A stretch of 64,000 nt of DNA from Mycobacterium scrofulaceum (GTDB taxonomy: Bacteria; Actinomycetota; Actinomycetes; Mycobacteriales; Mycobacteriaceae), in NCBI RefSeq assembly GCF_002086735.1, contig NZ_MVIJ01000001.1:124001-188000 (forward strand), in the 5' to 3' direction. The notes under the pieces are model-generated. The model worked only from the letters and a program-made list of their open reading frames with translations. It did not search any database and was not told the DNA's origin. A program made the position numbers and the translations under genes. Of the stretch, positions 18,940 to 26,932 are shown piece after piece (positions within the stretch are counted from its first letter, which is position 1; each line of letters starts with the position of its first letter).

Positions 18940-19818
18940 ATGGCGCGGGTTTGTGTGGTCGGCAGCGTCAACATGGACGTCTCGCTACGCGTCGACACCC
19001 TGCCCCGCCCCGGCGAGACGGTGCTGGCGGCGTCGTTGACCCACGCTCCCGGCGGCAAGGGCGCCAACCAGGCCGTGGCGGCGGCCCGGGCGGGCGCACG
19101 GGTGCAATTCGTCGGAACCGTCGGCGACGACCCGGCCGCCGGTCAGTTGCGCACCCACCTGCTGAGCAACGGCGTCGGGCTCGACGCCACCGGCGAAACG
19201 CCCGGCCCGAGCGGCACGGCCATCGTCGTGGTCGACGCCCACGCCGAGAACACCATCGTCGTGGCGCCGGGGGCCAACGGCCGGCTGACGCTGGACACCC
19301 CGGCCGCGCGGAGCGTCATCGCCCGCTGCGACATCTTATTGACGCAACTGGAAATTCCGGTGCACGCGGCGGTGGCGGCGGCACGGCACGCCCGTTCCGC
19401 CGGGGCGGTGGTCATGGTCAACGCCTCGCCCGCCGGCCAGGACCGGGCCACGCTCGCCGACCTGGCGGCCCTGGCCGACGTGGTGATCGCCAACGAGGCC
19501 GAGGCCGACGCCTGGCCCTGGCGCCCCGATCACCTGGTGACCACCCTGGGTGCGCGCGGCGCGCGGTATGCAGGCGTCGACGGCGACTTCGCGGTGCCCG
19601 CTCCGGAGGTGGCCGCGGTGGACACCGCCGGGGCCGGGGACGTTTTCGCCGGGGTGCTGGCCGGAAGCTGGCCACCCCGTCCGGGTTCGCCCGCCGAGCG
19701 GCTGGACGCGTTACGGCGCGCCTGCGCCGCGGGCGCGCTCGCCACGCGGGTGCCCGGCGCCGGCGACTGCGCCCCGGACGCCGGGGCGATCGACGCGGCG
19801 CTCGAATCACCCTCCTGA
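18940..19818 (+). CDS. rbsK: PfkB-family ribokinase (Rv2436 type)
   Basis: 292 residues from the ATG at 18940; a GTG at 18931 is an alternative. The N-terminal V-G-S-V-N-M-D and G-G-K-G-A-N-Q-A motifs bind sugar, and the C-terminal D-T-A-G-A-G-D-V-F-A-G motif holds the catalytic Asp and anion hole. It phosphorylates ribose or a related sugar at the expense of ATP. No ribose transporter is next to it, so the source may be nucleoside salvage. Ribokinase is the likely but not proven substrate choice. Confidence 0.9.
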   Translation: MARVCVVGSVNMDVSLRVDTLPRPGETVLAASLTHAPGGKGANQAVAAARAGARVQFVGTVGDDPAAGQLRTHLLSNGVGLDATGETPGPSGTAIVVVDAHAENTIVVAPGANGRLTLDTPAARSVIARCDILLTQLEIPVHAAVAAARHARSAGAVVMVNASPAGQDRATLADLAALADVVIANEAEADAWPWRPDHLVTTLGARGARYAGVDGDFAVPAPEVAAVDTAGAGDVFAGVLAGSWPPRPGSPAERLDALRRACAAGALATRVPGAGDCAPDAGAIDAALESPS

Positions 19819-19919
19819 CCTGCTCTTGGCAGCAGTTGGCAGCGGCTGGCGTCGATCTGGCAGTGAATTGCGGGCAGCGTCGGTGGCGATCGCTGAACGC
19901 CATCGACGAAAGGAACATC

Positions 19920-20327
19920 ATGTCCGCCACCACGATTGACCGCACGGGCACCCGAGACGGCCTGCTTCGCCTGGCGATGCGCGCCGACGCCGCCATCAGC
20001 GGGCTGGTCGGCCTGGCCGGTATCCCACTGGCCGGCCGGCTCGCCGAGCTCTCGGGCACCACCAAGGCGTTCGAGTACGCGATGGGAGCGTTCCTGATCG
20101 GCTACGGCGTGGCGGTGTTCGGGCTCGCCCGCCTGCCGTCGGTGCGCCGCGCCGGGATGGGCGTCGTCATCGCCAACGTGGCGTACACGGTGGCCGCCGT
20201 GGTTCTGGTGCTCGCCGATGTCTTCCCGTTGACCTCGACCGGCGTCGCGTTGAACCTGGCGGCCGGCGCCTACACGCTGGTGTTCGCGGAGCTGCAATAC
20301 CAGGGCTGGCGCCGCGCGAGGGGGTGA
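19920..20327 (+). CDS. Small four-helix membrane protein (Rv2437 type)
   Basis: 135 residues from the ATG at 19920, 5 bases after an AAAGGA site. After about 25 polar residues there are four predicted helices separated by short loops with R-R and G-W-R-R. No catalytic motif is visible and the function is unknown. A conserved M. tuberculosis counterpart sits at the same place. It converges with nadE, with 50 bases between the stops. Confidence 0.85.
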   Translation: MSATTIDRTGTRDGLLRLAMRADAAISGLVGLAGIPLAGRLAELSGTTKAFEYAMGAFLIGYGVAVFGLARLPSVRRAGMGVVIANVAYTVAAVVLVLADVFPLTSTGVALNLAAGAYTLVFAELQYQGWRRARG

Positions 20328-20377
20328 CCGTAACCTTCGTGGCCCGTCCGGCGACCCCGGGCGGGCTCACGAGCGTG

Positions 20378-22420
20378 CTACTCCTCGGGGATCTGCCGCT
20401 CGATCTCGTCGAGCCAGATCCGCGCGGACATGTCCGACGGGGCGCGCCAATCCCCGCGAGGTGACAGCGCACCGCCGTGCGACACCTTGGGGCCGTTGGG
20501 CAACGCCGAGCGTTTGAACTGGCTGAACGAGTAGAAGCGCTGCACGAACACCCCCAGCCAGTGCCGAATCTCCTTCAGCGAGTAGGTCGGTCGTTTGTCC
20601 TCGGGGAATCCCGGCGGCCAGTTGCCACGCTCGGGGTCGCTCCAGGCGTGCCAGGCCAAGAAGGCGATCTTGGACGGCCGGAACCCGTAGCGCAGCACGT
20701 GGAACAGCGAAAAGTCTTGCAGCGCATAGGGACCGACCTTGTCCTCGCTGCTCTGCAGGTCTTCCTCTTCGCCTCTCGGTACGAGCTCCGGGGAGATCTC
20801 GGTGTCCAGCACCGACTGCAGCACGTCGGTGACGTCGGAGGAGAACTGGCCGGACGAGATGACCCAGCGGATCAGGTGCTGGATGAGCGTCTTCGGGACA
20901 CCGCCATTGACGTTGTAGTGCGACATCTGGTCGCCCACCCCGTAGGTCGACCAGCCCAGCCCGATTTCGGAGAGGTCACCGGTACCGAGCACGATGCCGC
21001 CGCGCTGGTTGGCCAGCCGGAACAGATAGTCGGTGCGCAGGCCGGCCTGCACGTTTTCGAAGGTCACGTCGTAGACCTTCTCGCCGCGCCCGAACGGATG
21101 GTCCATCTCCTTGAACATCAGCATCGCGGTCTCGGTGATGTCGATCTCGGAGAAGGTGACGCCGAGCGCGCGGCACAGCTCGATGGCGTTGCGCTTGGTG
21201 CGATCGCCGGTGGCGAATCCCGGCAGCGTGAACGCCAGAATGTCGCTGCGCGGCCGTCGTTCCCGGTCCATCGCGCGCGCCGCGACGATCAACGCGTGCG
21301 TCGAGTCCAGTCCACCGGAGATCCCGATCACGATCTTGGGGAAGTTCAGGGCGCGCAGCCGCTGCTCGAGCCCGGCCACCTGGATGTTGTAGGCCTCGTA
21401 GCAATCCTGTTCCAGCCGTTCGCGGTTCGCCGGGACGAACGGGAAACGCTCGATATCCCGGTGCAGTCCGATATCGCCACCGGGCGGACCCAGGCGGAAG
21501 TCCACGCGCCGGAAGGACTCGGCCGACCCGCGGTGGTGGCGCCGGTTGTCGTCGAATGTCCCCATCCGCAGCCGTTCCGAGCGCAACAGGTCGATGTCGA
21601 CGTCGGCGACGCTGCGCCGCTCCCCTTTCGGGAAGCGTTCCGACGAGGCCAGCAGCTCGCCGTTCTCCCACACCATGGTTTGGCCGTCCCAGGCCAGGTC
21701 GGTGGTCGACTCCCCCTCGCCCGCGGCGGCGTAGACGTAGGCGGCGAGGCATCGTGCCGACGCGGAGCGGGCCAGCAGGCAGCGGTCCTCGGCGCGCCCG
21801 ATCGTGATGGGGCTGCCGGACAGGTTGGCCAGCACCGTCGCCCCGGCGAGCGCGGCCTCCGCGCTGGGCGGAATCGGCACAAACATGTCCTCGCAGATTT
21901 CGACGTGCAACACGAAGCCTGGGATGTCCGACGCGGCGAACAGCAAGTCGGGACCGAACGGGACGTCGGCGTCGCAGATCCGGATCGTGCCGCGTTCGTC
22001 GTCCCCGGGCGCGATCTGGCGGCGCTCGTAGAACTCGCGGTAGGTGGGCAGGTACGACTTGGGCACCACCCCGAGCACCGCGCCGCGGTGAACGACGATC
22101 GCCGTGTTGTAGATGCGATGCCGATGACGCAGCGGGGCACCGACAACCAGGATCGGCAGCAGATCGCTCGAGGCGGCCACGATGCCCTCGACGGCGGCTT
22201 GGACGTCGTCGAGCAACAGGTCTTGCATCACGATGTCCTCGATCGAGTACCCGGACAACGTCAGCTCCGGGAAGACGGCCACCGCGACGCCGTCGTCGTG
22301 ACACTCGCGCGCCAACCTTAGGACCGACTCCGCGTTGGCCGCCGGATCGGCGATCGTGGTGTGGTGGGTGCACGCGGCAACCCTGACGAAGCCCTGGCTG
22401 TAAGCGTTATAGAAGTCCAT
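20378..22420 (-). CDS. nadE: Glutamine-dependent NAD(+) synthetase
   Basis: 680 residues, the usual size for the two-domain mycobacterial enzyme. The N-terminal glutaminase is of nitrilase type with the Glu (F-P-E-L-T-L-S-G-Y), Lys (V-V-P-K-S-Y-L-P) and Cys (E-I-C-E-D) catalytic triad. The C-terminal synthetase shows the ATP-pyrophosphatase loop G-I-S-G-G-L-D-S. It amidates nicotinate adenine dinucleotide with glutamine-derived ammonia, the last step of NAD synthesis. In M. tuberculosis proB follows directly; here six genes are inserted between them. Confidence 0.97.
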   Translation of the reverse strand: MDFYNAYSQGFVRVAACTHHTTIADPAANAESVLRLARECHDDGVAVAVFPELTLSGYSIEDIVMQDLLLDDVQAAVEGIVAASSDLLPILVVGAPLRHRHRIYNTAIVVHRGAVLGVVPKSYLPTYREFYERRQIAPGDDERGTIRICDADVPFGPDLLFAASDIPGFVLHVEICEDMFVPIPPSAEAALAGATVLANLSGSPITIGRAEDRCLLARSASARCLAAYVYAAAGEGESTTDLAWDGQTMVWENGELLASSERFPKGERRSVADVDIDLLRSERLRMGTFDDNRRHHRGSAESFRRVDFRLGPPGGDIGLHRDIERFPFVPANRERLEQDCYEAYNIQVAGLEQRLRALNFPKIVIGISGGLDSTHALIVAARAMDRERRPRSDILAFTLPGFATGDRTKRNAIELCRALGVTFSEIDITETAMLMFKEMDHPFGRGEKVYDVTFENVQAGLRTDYLFRLANQRGGIVLGTGDLSEIGLGWSTYGVGDQMSHYNVNGGVPKTLIQHLIRWVISSGQFSSDVTDVLQSVLDTEISPELVPRGEEEDLQSSEDKVGPYALQDFSLFHVLRYGFRPSKIAFLAWHAWSDPERGNWPPGFPEDKRPTYSLKEIRHWLGVFVQRFYSFSQFKRSALPNGPKVSHGGALSPRGDWRAPSDMSARIWLDEIERQIPEE

Positions 22421-22479
22421 CGCCCTTCCATTGTCGCCTGACCTGTGTCAACCCGTGGCCGCCGGGTATCCCCTCCATC

Positions 22480-23019
22480 ATGAGCGATACTGCCGTGGTG
22501 GTGGTCGACATGATGAACACCTATCAGCATCCCGATGCTGAGGAACTCATACCCAATGTCGACAAGATCATCGACCCGCTGGCCGATCTGGTCCGGCGCG
22601 CACGCAAATCGGACAACGTAGACCTGGTGTACGTCAACGACAACTACGGCGACTTCGCCGCCCAGTTCTCCGACATCGTCGCGTCCGCGCTCGACGGGGC
22701 GCGGCCCGATCTCGTGAAGCCCGTCGTGCCGTCCGGCGGTTGCCGCGTGATGACCAAGGTGCGGCACAGCGCCTTCTACGCCACCGCGCTGGCGTACCTG
22801 CTGAACCGCCTGGAGACCAAGCGGTTGGTGATCGCCGGGCAGGTCACCGAGCAGTGCATCCTCTACACCGCGCTCGACGCCTACGTGCGCCACTTTCCCG
22901 TCGTGATCCCGACCGACGCCGTCGCAGGCATCGACGCCGGGCTCGCCGAGGCGGCCCTGAAAATGATGGCGAAGAACATGTCCGCGGAGCTCACCACCGC
23001 CGCGGAGTGCCTCGGTTAG
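22480..23019 (+). CDS. Isochorismatase-family cysteine hydrolase
   Basis: 179 residues with the isochorismatase fold and a complete catalytic triad: Asp in V-V-V-V-D-M-M-N, Lys in M-T-K-V-R-H-S-A-F, Cys in G-Q-V-T-E-Q-C-I-L. The segment Y-V-N-D-N-Y-G-D is typical of unassigned cysteine hydrolases and lacks the D-x-H metal site of nicotinamidase PncA. It is divergent from nadE (59 bases) and 39 bases before the sirtuin gene. This NAD-rich setting tempts a nicotinamide-related role, but the sequence argues against a standard PncA. Confidence 0.87.
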   Translation: MSDTAVVVVDMMNTYQHPDAEELIPNVDKIIDPLADLVRRARKSDNVDLVYVNDNYGDFAAQFSDIVASALDGARPDLVKPVVPSGGCRVMTKVRHSAFYATALAYLLNRLETKRLVIAGQVTEQCILYTALDAYVRHFPVVIPTDAVAGIDAGLAEAALKMMAKNMSAELTTAAECLG

Positions 23020-23058
23020 CCCCGCCTCGCCGCAGCACGGGCCCGTACGCTGGACGGC

Positions 23059-23907
23059 GTGACCGTGCGCTCCGCCGAATCCCCGGAATTGGTCGCGCTG
23101 CTGGCCGGTCGCCGGATCGCGGTCCTCACGGGTGCGGGGCTGTCCACCGACTCCGGCATCCCCGACTACCGGGGGCCCGATTCGCCGCCAAGCAAACCCA
23201 TGACGATCCGCCAGTTCACCTCCGATCCGGCGTTCCGCCAGCGCTACTGGGCGCGCAACCACGTCGGCTGGCGACACATGGACGACACCCTGCCCAACGC
23301 CGGGCACCGGGCCCTGGCCGCGCTCGAACGCGCCCGTGTCGTCACCGGGGTGATCACCCAGAACGTCGACCTGCTGCACACCAAGGCCGGCAGCGAGAAC
23401 GTCGTCAATCTGCACGGCACCTACGCGCGGGTGGTCTGCCTGGACTGCGCTTACACCATGAGCCGCGCGGCCCTGGCCGAACGACTGGAAGCGCTCAACC
23501 CGGGATTCATCGAACGCGCCGAAGCGCTCGGCGGGCTCGCGGTGGCACCCGACGCCGACGCCGTCGTGGCCGATACCGCGTCTTTCCGCTACCTCGACTG
23601 CCCGCGTTGCGGCGGCATGCTCAAGCCGGACATCGTCTACTTCGGCGAAAGCGTCGCCAAAAGTGTTGTGGACCAAGCCTATTCACTGGTGGATGAAGCC
23701 GACGTACTGCTGGTCGCGGGCTCGTCGCTGACCGTGTTCTCCGGCTACCGGTTCGCGCGTCACGCCGCCGCGCTGAGCAGACCGATCGGCATCGTCAACC
23801 GGGGCCGCACCCGTGGGGACGATCTGGCCACCGTCAAGGTCGACGGCGGCTGCTCCGAGCTGCTGACTCTGCTGACCGACGAGTTATCGCCGATAACAAC
23901 GCGTTAG
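23059..23907 (+). CDS. Class II (SIRT4-like) Sir2 NAD-dependent protein deacylase/ADP-ribosyltransferase
   Basis: 282 residues starting at a GTG. The NAD-binding G-A-G-L-S-T-D-S-G-I-P-D-Y-R-G, the T-Q-N-V-D motif, the catalytic His in L-H-G-T, and four zinc cysteines (C-L-D-C and C-P-R-C-G-G) are all present. The R-Q-R-Y-W-A-R-N segment, C-G-G-M-L-K-P-D and Y-F-G-E follow the class II pattern of human SIRT4 rather than the class III CobB pattern of mycobacterial Rv1151c. Class II sirtuins have deacylase, lipoamidase and ADP-ribosyl activities. Its stop overlaps that of the convergent P450 by four bases. It has no counterpart at this locus in M. tuberculosis. Confidence 0.9.
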   Translation: MTVRSAESPELVALLAGRRIAVLTGAGLSTDSGIPDYRGPDSPPSKPMTIRQFTSDPAFRQRYWARNHVGWRHMDDTLPNAGHRALAALERARVVTGVITQNVDLLHTKAGSENVVNLHGTYARVVCLDCAYTMSRAALAERLEALNPGFIERAEALGGLAVAPDADAVVADTASFRYLDCPRCGGMLKPDIVYFGESVAKSVVDQAYSLVDEADVLLVAGSSLTVFSGYRFARHAAALSRPIGIVNRGRTRGDDLATVKVDGGCSELLTLLTDELSPITTR

Positions 23908-25181
23908 AACGTGCACGGCATGCTGCGGACGGCGTGGATGAAGTTGCCGGCCACGTACGTCGGCTCCCCCGCCTGAATCTCCGGGAGCTGCCGCAACAGC
24001 TCGCCAAAGATGGCACGCAGCTGCGCCCGCGCCACGTGGGCACCGAGGCAGAAGTGGAGTCCGCCCCCGCCGAAGCCGACGTGCGGGTTGGAGCTCCGGC
24101 TCACATCGAAGCGCTCGGGATGGTCGAACGCCTCGGTGTCCCAGTTCCCGGAGGGGTAGAACATCACCACCTTCTCGCCCGCCCGGATCGTCTGGCCGCC
24201 CAGCTCGAAATCCGTTGCCGCCGTGCGACGGAAGGTCATCACCGGGCTTGCCCAGCGAACGAACTCCTCGACGGCCGTGCCGATCCGGTCGTCGAAATCC
24301 TGCAGCAGCCACGCTCGCTGGTCGGGGAAGTCGGTGAGCGCCTTCATGGCGTGGCTGGTCGTCTGCCGAGTGGTGTCGTTGGCCGCCACGGACAGCAGCA
24401 CGAAGAAGGCGGCCACCTCCGCGTCGGTCAGCCGGTCGCCGTCCACCTCGGCGTTCACTAGGCCGCTGATCAGGTCGTCGCCGGGATGCTCGCGGCGCTC
24501 GGCGGCGAGCGCACCGGCCACCTGGTGCACGTACGTCTGGTTCTCGACCAAGACCTCCATCGGGTGGCGGCCATCGAGGTACGCCGGGTCGGCCCACGAC
24601 ACCATCGCGTCCGTGGCGCGCGCCATGTGCTCACGCTCGGATTCGGGGATGCCGACCATGTCCGACAGCGTGCGGATGGGCAGCTCCTTGGCGCAGTGAT
24701 CGACGAAGTCCGCCCCACTGCCGGCGGCGCGAAGCTCGTCGACGATGGCCCTGGCGTTGGCCCTGATCGAGTCCTCGATGCGGCGGACCTGCCTCGGGGT
24801 GAACGCGGCGCTGACCAGCTTGCGCAGCTTGGTGTGCCGCGGCGGATCCATCGCCAGGAATGACTGCGACGCCTCGAGCAGCTCCACCGGGATGTTCTCG
24901 AACATCACGCCCTGGCCGGACAGGAAAACCTCGTTGTTGCGGCTGACCGTGACGATGTCGGCGCGCCGGGTTACCGCCCAATAGCCCGAATCGTCCGGAT
25001 CGGGCATCAGGGCATCCTCGACCGGAGGATGCCAACTGACCGGCCGCTCGGCCCGCAACTCCGCGAACGAACGTTCCCGGTCGGCCGCCGTCGTCGACCA
25101 GAACGCCCGTGAGGACAGGTCGATGGGGTCGTAGGCGCGGCCGGGCTTCTCGGTACCCGACGTTCCGGTCATCACGGTCAT
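23904..25181 (-). CDS. Cytochrome P450 monooxygenase
   Basis: 425 residues of a soluble bacterial class I P450. The heme-ligand loop F-G-G-G-G-L-H-F-C-L-G has its Cys near residue 378; the K-helix E-x-x-R is in E-E-F-V-R-W; the I-helix oxygen-activation motif is A-A-N-D-T-T. The D-P-P-R-H-T-K-L-R segment is typical of mycobacterial P450s acting on lipids or sterols, but the subfamily cannot be named safely. No ferredoxin or reductase gene is adjacent. A TetR gene is divergent, with a clear palindrome in the shared 102-base promoter region, so expression is probably repressed by it. Confidence 0.95.
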   Translation of the reverse strand: MTVMTGTSGTEKPGRAYDPIDLSSRAFWSTTAADRERSFAELRAERPVSWHPPVEDALMPDPDDSGYWAVTRRADIVTVSRNNEVFLSGQGVMFENIPVELLEASQSFLAMDPPRHTKLRKLVSAAFTPRQVRRIEDSIRANARAIVDELRAAGSGADFVDHCAKELPIRTLSDMVGIPESEREHMARATDAMVSWADPAYLDGRHPMEVLVENQTYVHQVAGALAAERREHPGDDLISGLVNAEVDGDRLTDAEVAAFFVLLSVAANDTTRQTTSHAMKALTDFPDQRAWLLQDFDDRIGTAVEEFVRWASPVMTFRRTAATDFELGGQTIRAGEKVVMFYPSGNWDTEAFDHPERFDVSRSSNPHVGFGGGGLHFCLGAHVARAQLRAIFGELLRQLPEIQAGEPTYVAGNFIHAVRSMPCTF

Positions 25182-25234
25182 GGTGGTCCTCCGTTACGTA
25201 TGACCTCGGTCACAGACTGCTAGCGACACTATTC

Positions 25235-25251
25235 CTAGACATACTGTCTAG
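25235..25251. promoter_or_regulatory. Perfect palindrome, likely TetR operator
   Basis: Seven-base arms CTAGACA and TGTCTAG flank TAC. It sits in the P450/TetR divergent promoter, 33 bases before the tetR start and 54 before the P450 start, where a bound dimer could block both. Assignment to the adjacent TetR is by position. Confidence 0.75.
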
Positions 25252-25283
25252 TCAAGTTGTCAAACCGGTTCTATGCTGGGGGA

Positions 25284-25964
25284 ATGCCATCGGTCACCCG
25301 GAAACCGCAGGCGGCCCGCGAACAGGGCCGCCAGCAACGCCGAGAGCAGATCGAGCGCCGGTTGCTCGACGCCACCGAACGCCTGATGGGCGGCGGCGCC
25401 AGTTACACCGAGCTCAGCGTGGACCGGCTGGCGACCGAGGCCGGCATTTCCCGCGCCAGCTTCTACATCTACTTCGAGGACAAGGGACACCTGCTGCGCC
25501 GCCTGGCCAACCAGGTGTTCACCGACCTGGCCGACAGCGCGGATCGTTGGTGGAGCGTGTCGTCGCGCCACGATCCGGAAGACGTCCGCGCCGCGATGGG
25601 CGGCATCATCGCCAGCTATCGACGTCACCAGCCGGTGCTCGTCGCACTCAACGAGATGGCCGGCTACGACCCGCTGGTCGCGGCGACCTACCGCAACCTG
25701 CTGACCGCGATCACCGGCCGGATGACCCGCGTCATCGAGGAAGGCCAGGCCGACGGCTCGATCCGCCCCGCGCTGGCTGCGGCCACCACCGCCAGCGCGC
25801 TGACGTGGATGGTGGAGCGGGCCTGCCAGCAGAACCTTCCGGTCAAGCCGCCCGACTACGACGCCGAGCTGGCCGAGTCACTTTCTCAAATCGTTTGGGG
25901 CGCCTTATATCTCAAATCGATGCCGCCGAGCCGCGGGACCCGTCCTGTGACGGACATAACGTAG
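25284..25964 (+). CDS. TetR-family transcriptional regulator (EthR-like)
   Basis: 226 residues from the ATG at 25284; a TTG at 25257 is a longer alternative. The N-terminal helix-turn-helix reads V-D-R-L-A-T-E-A-G-I-S-R-A-S-F-Y-I-Y-F, the standard TetR DNA-reading unit, and the C-terminal ligand domain resembles the EthR group. It is divergent from the P450, so it probably represses that gene and itself, released by a lipophilic ligand or P450 substrate. A MarR gene follows after 33 bases. Confidence 0.93.
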   Translation: MPSVTRKPQAAREQGRQQRREQIERRLLDATERLMGGGASYTELSVDRLATEAGISRASFYIYFEDKGHLLRRLANQVFTDLADSADRWWSVSSRHDPEDVRAAMGGIIASYRRHQPVLVALNEMAGYDPLVAATYRNLLTAITGRMTRVIEEGQADGSIRPALAAATTASALTWMVERACQQNLPVKPPDYDAELAESLSQIVWGALYLKSMPPSRGTRPVTDIT

Positions 25965-25970
25965 TTAGTG

Positions 25971-25994
25971 CCCTAAGTATTAGGGTACATTGTA
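25971..25994. promoter_or_regulatory. Palindromes before the marR gene, candidate auto-operator
   Basis: CCCTAA-GTA-TTAGGG (25971-25985) is directly followed by TACA-T-TGTA (25986-25994). They occupy the 33 bases between tetR and marR. The second resembles half of a typical OhrR box. MarR proteins usually bind such sites beside their own gene. Confidence 0.5.
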
Positions 25995-25997
25995 AAC

Positions 25998-26489
25998 ATG
26001 GCCACGCCGACCGCCCCGGAGATCGACCCGCTCGCCCTCGAACAGCAGGTCTGCTTCGCGCTGAGCGTGACCAACCGGGCAGTGTTGGCGGTCTACCGGC
26101 CGCTCCTGGAGCCGCTGGGACTGACCCATCCCCAGTATCTGGTGATGCTGACGCTGTGGGATCACCAGAAGGTGGCAACGCCACAGCAGAAGCCGCTGTC
26201 GGTCAAGGAGATCGCGACCACGTTGCAGATGGATTCGGCCACGCTTTCGCCGATGCTCAAGCGTTTGGAGGCGCTCGGCCTGATCACCCGGACGCGGAGC
26301 GCCGTCGACGAGCGCTCCACCGACGTGAAGCTCACCGACCGCGGCACCGCCTTGCGTCGGCGCGCGCTGAAGATTCCGCCCGCCGTGGTCGCGCGTCTGG
26401 GCGTCGACATGCCCGAACTCCGGCACCTGCATGAGGTGCTCACCCGGATCAATTCGGCCGCTTTGGCAGCGGGCGCATTGCAGTCCTGA
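25998..26489 (+). CDS. MarR-family regulator, OhrR-like
   Basis: 163 residues. The L-E-Q-Q-V-C-F-A-L segment places a cysteine near residue 22, matching the peroxide-sensing Cys of OhrR proteins; L-T-H-P-Q-Y-L-V-M-L-T-L-W is the matching dimer helix, and the winged helix follows (D-S-A-T-L-S-P-M-L-K-R-L-E). OhrR represses an organic hydroperoxide reductase gene until its cysteine is oxidised. No ohr gene is present in the window, so its target may be itself, the next gene, or a remote one. A 23-base gap to the DUF5313 gene suggests co-transcription. Confidence 0.9.
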   Translation: MATPTAPEIDPLALEQQVCFALSVTNRAVLAVYRPLLEPLGLTHPQYLVMLTLWDHQKVATPQQKPLSVKEIATTLQMDSATLSPMLKRLEALGLITRTRSAVDERSTDVKLTDRGTALRRRALKIPPAVVARLGVDMPELRHLHEVLTRINSAALAAGALQS

Positions 26490-26512
26490 ACCGCTCGCCC
26501 CTAGGAGCCGCT

Positions 26513-26932
26513 ATGACCAGCACCAAACCCAGCCTGTGGCAACAGATCGCCTATTCGTACGGTCGATGCCTACCCAGCTCGATGAACGAATGGGTGGCAA
26601 ACGACCTGGCGGGCAAGGGGGCCGTGCGCCGGCACATGATCCGCTGGGGCATACCACCGCTGTTCGTGCTGGCGCCCTTCTGGCTGCTGCCGGCGTCGCT
26701 GTATGTGCACACCGAGATGACTGCGCCGCTCTACATCTGGGCCCTGCTGATCTCGCTGGCCCTGAACAAGGTCTGGCGCCGGCACCGGCTGGCGCAGCAT
26801 GGGCTGGACCCGAACCTGGTCGACGTCATCAAGAACAAGAAGCAAGCCAAGATGCACGAGGACTACGCCCGCCGTTTCGGGCCGCGTCCCGAATCGGCGG
26901 CCTGGCAGGACAACAGCAACCCGTTCAGCTAG
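26513..26932 (+). CDS. DUF5313 family membrane protein
   Basis: 139 residues. A polar N terminus (W-Q-Q-I-A-Y-S-Y-G) is followed by two membrane helices (about residues 44-85) and a basic, soluble C-terminal tail ending in N-P-F-S. This matches the actinobacterial DUF5313 family of unknown function. It is probably in one transcript with the marR gene just upstream, so redox control is possible. Its stop codon directly abuts that of the convergent proB. Confidence 0.82.
   Translation: MTSTKPSLWQQIAYSYGRCLPSSMNEWVANDLAGKGAVRRHMIRWGIPPLFVLAPFWLLPASLYVHTEMTAPLYIWALLISLALNKVWRRHRLAQHGLDPNLVDVIKNKKQAKMHEDYARRFGPRPESAAWQDNSNPFS

Noticed and set aside
20477..22321. 614-residue open frame opposite nadE
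   Set aside because: nadE active sites are complete; the other strand lacks recognisable features.
22480..23019. Nicotinamidase PncA identity for the isochorismatase-fold gene
   Set aside because: The D-x-H metal site of PncA is missing, although the NAD context made it tempting.
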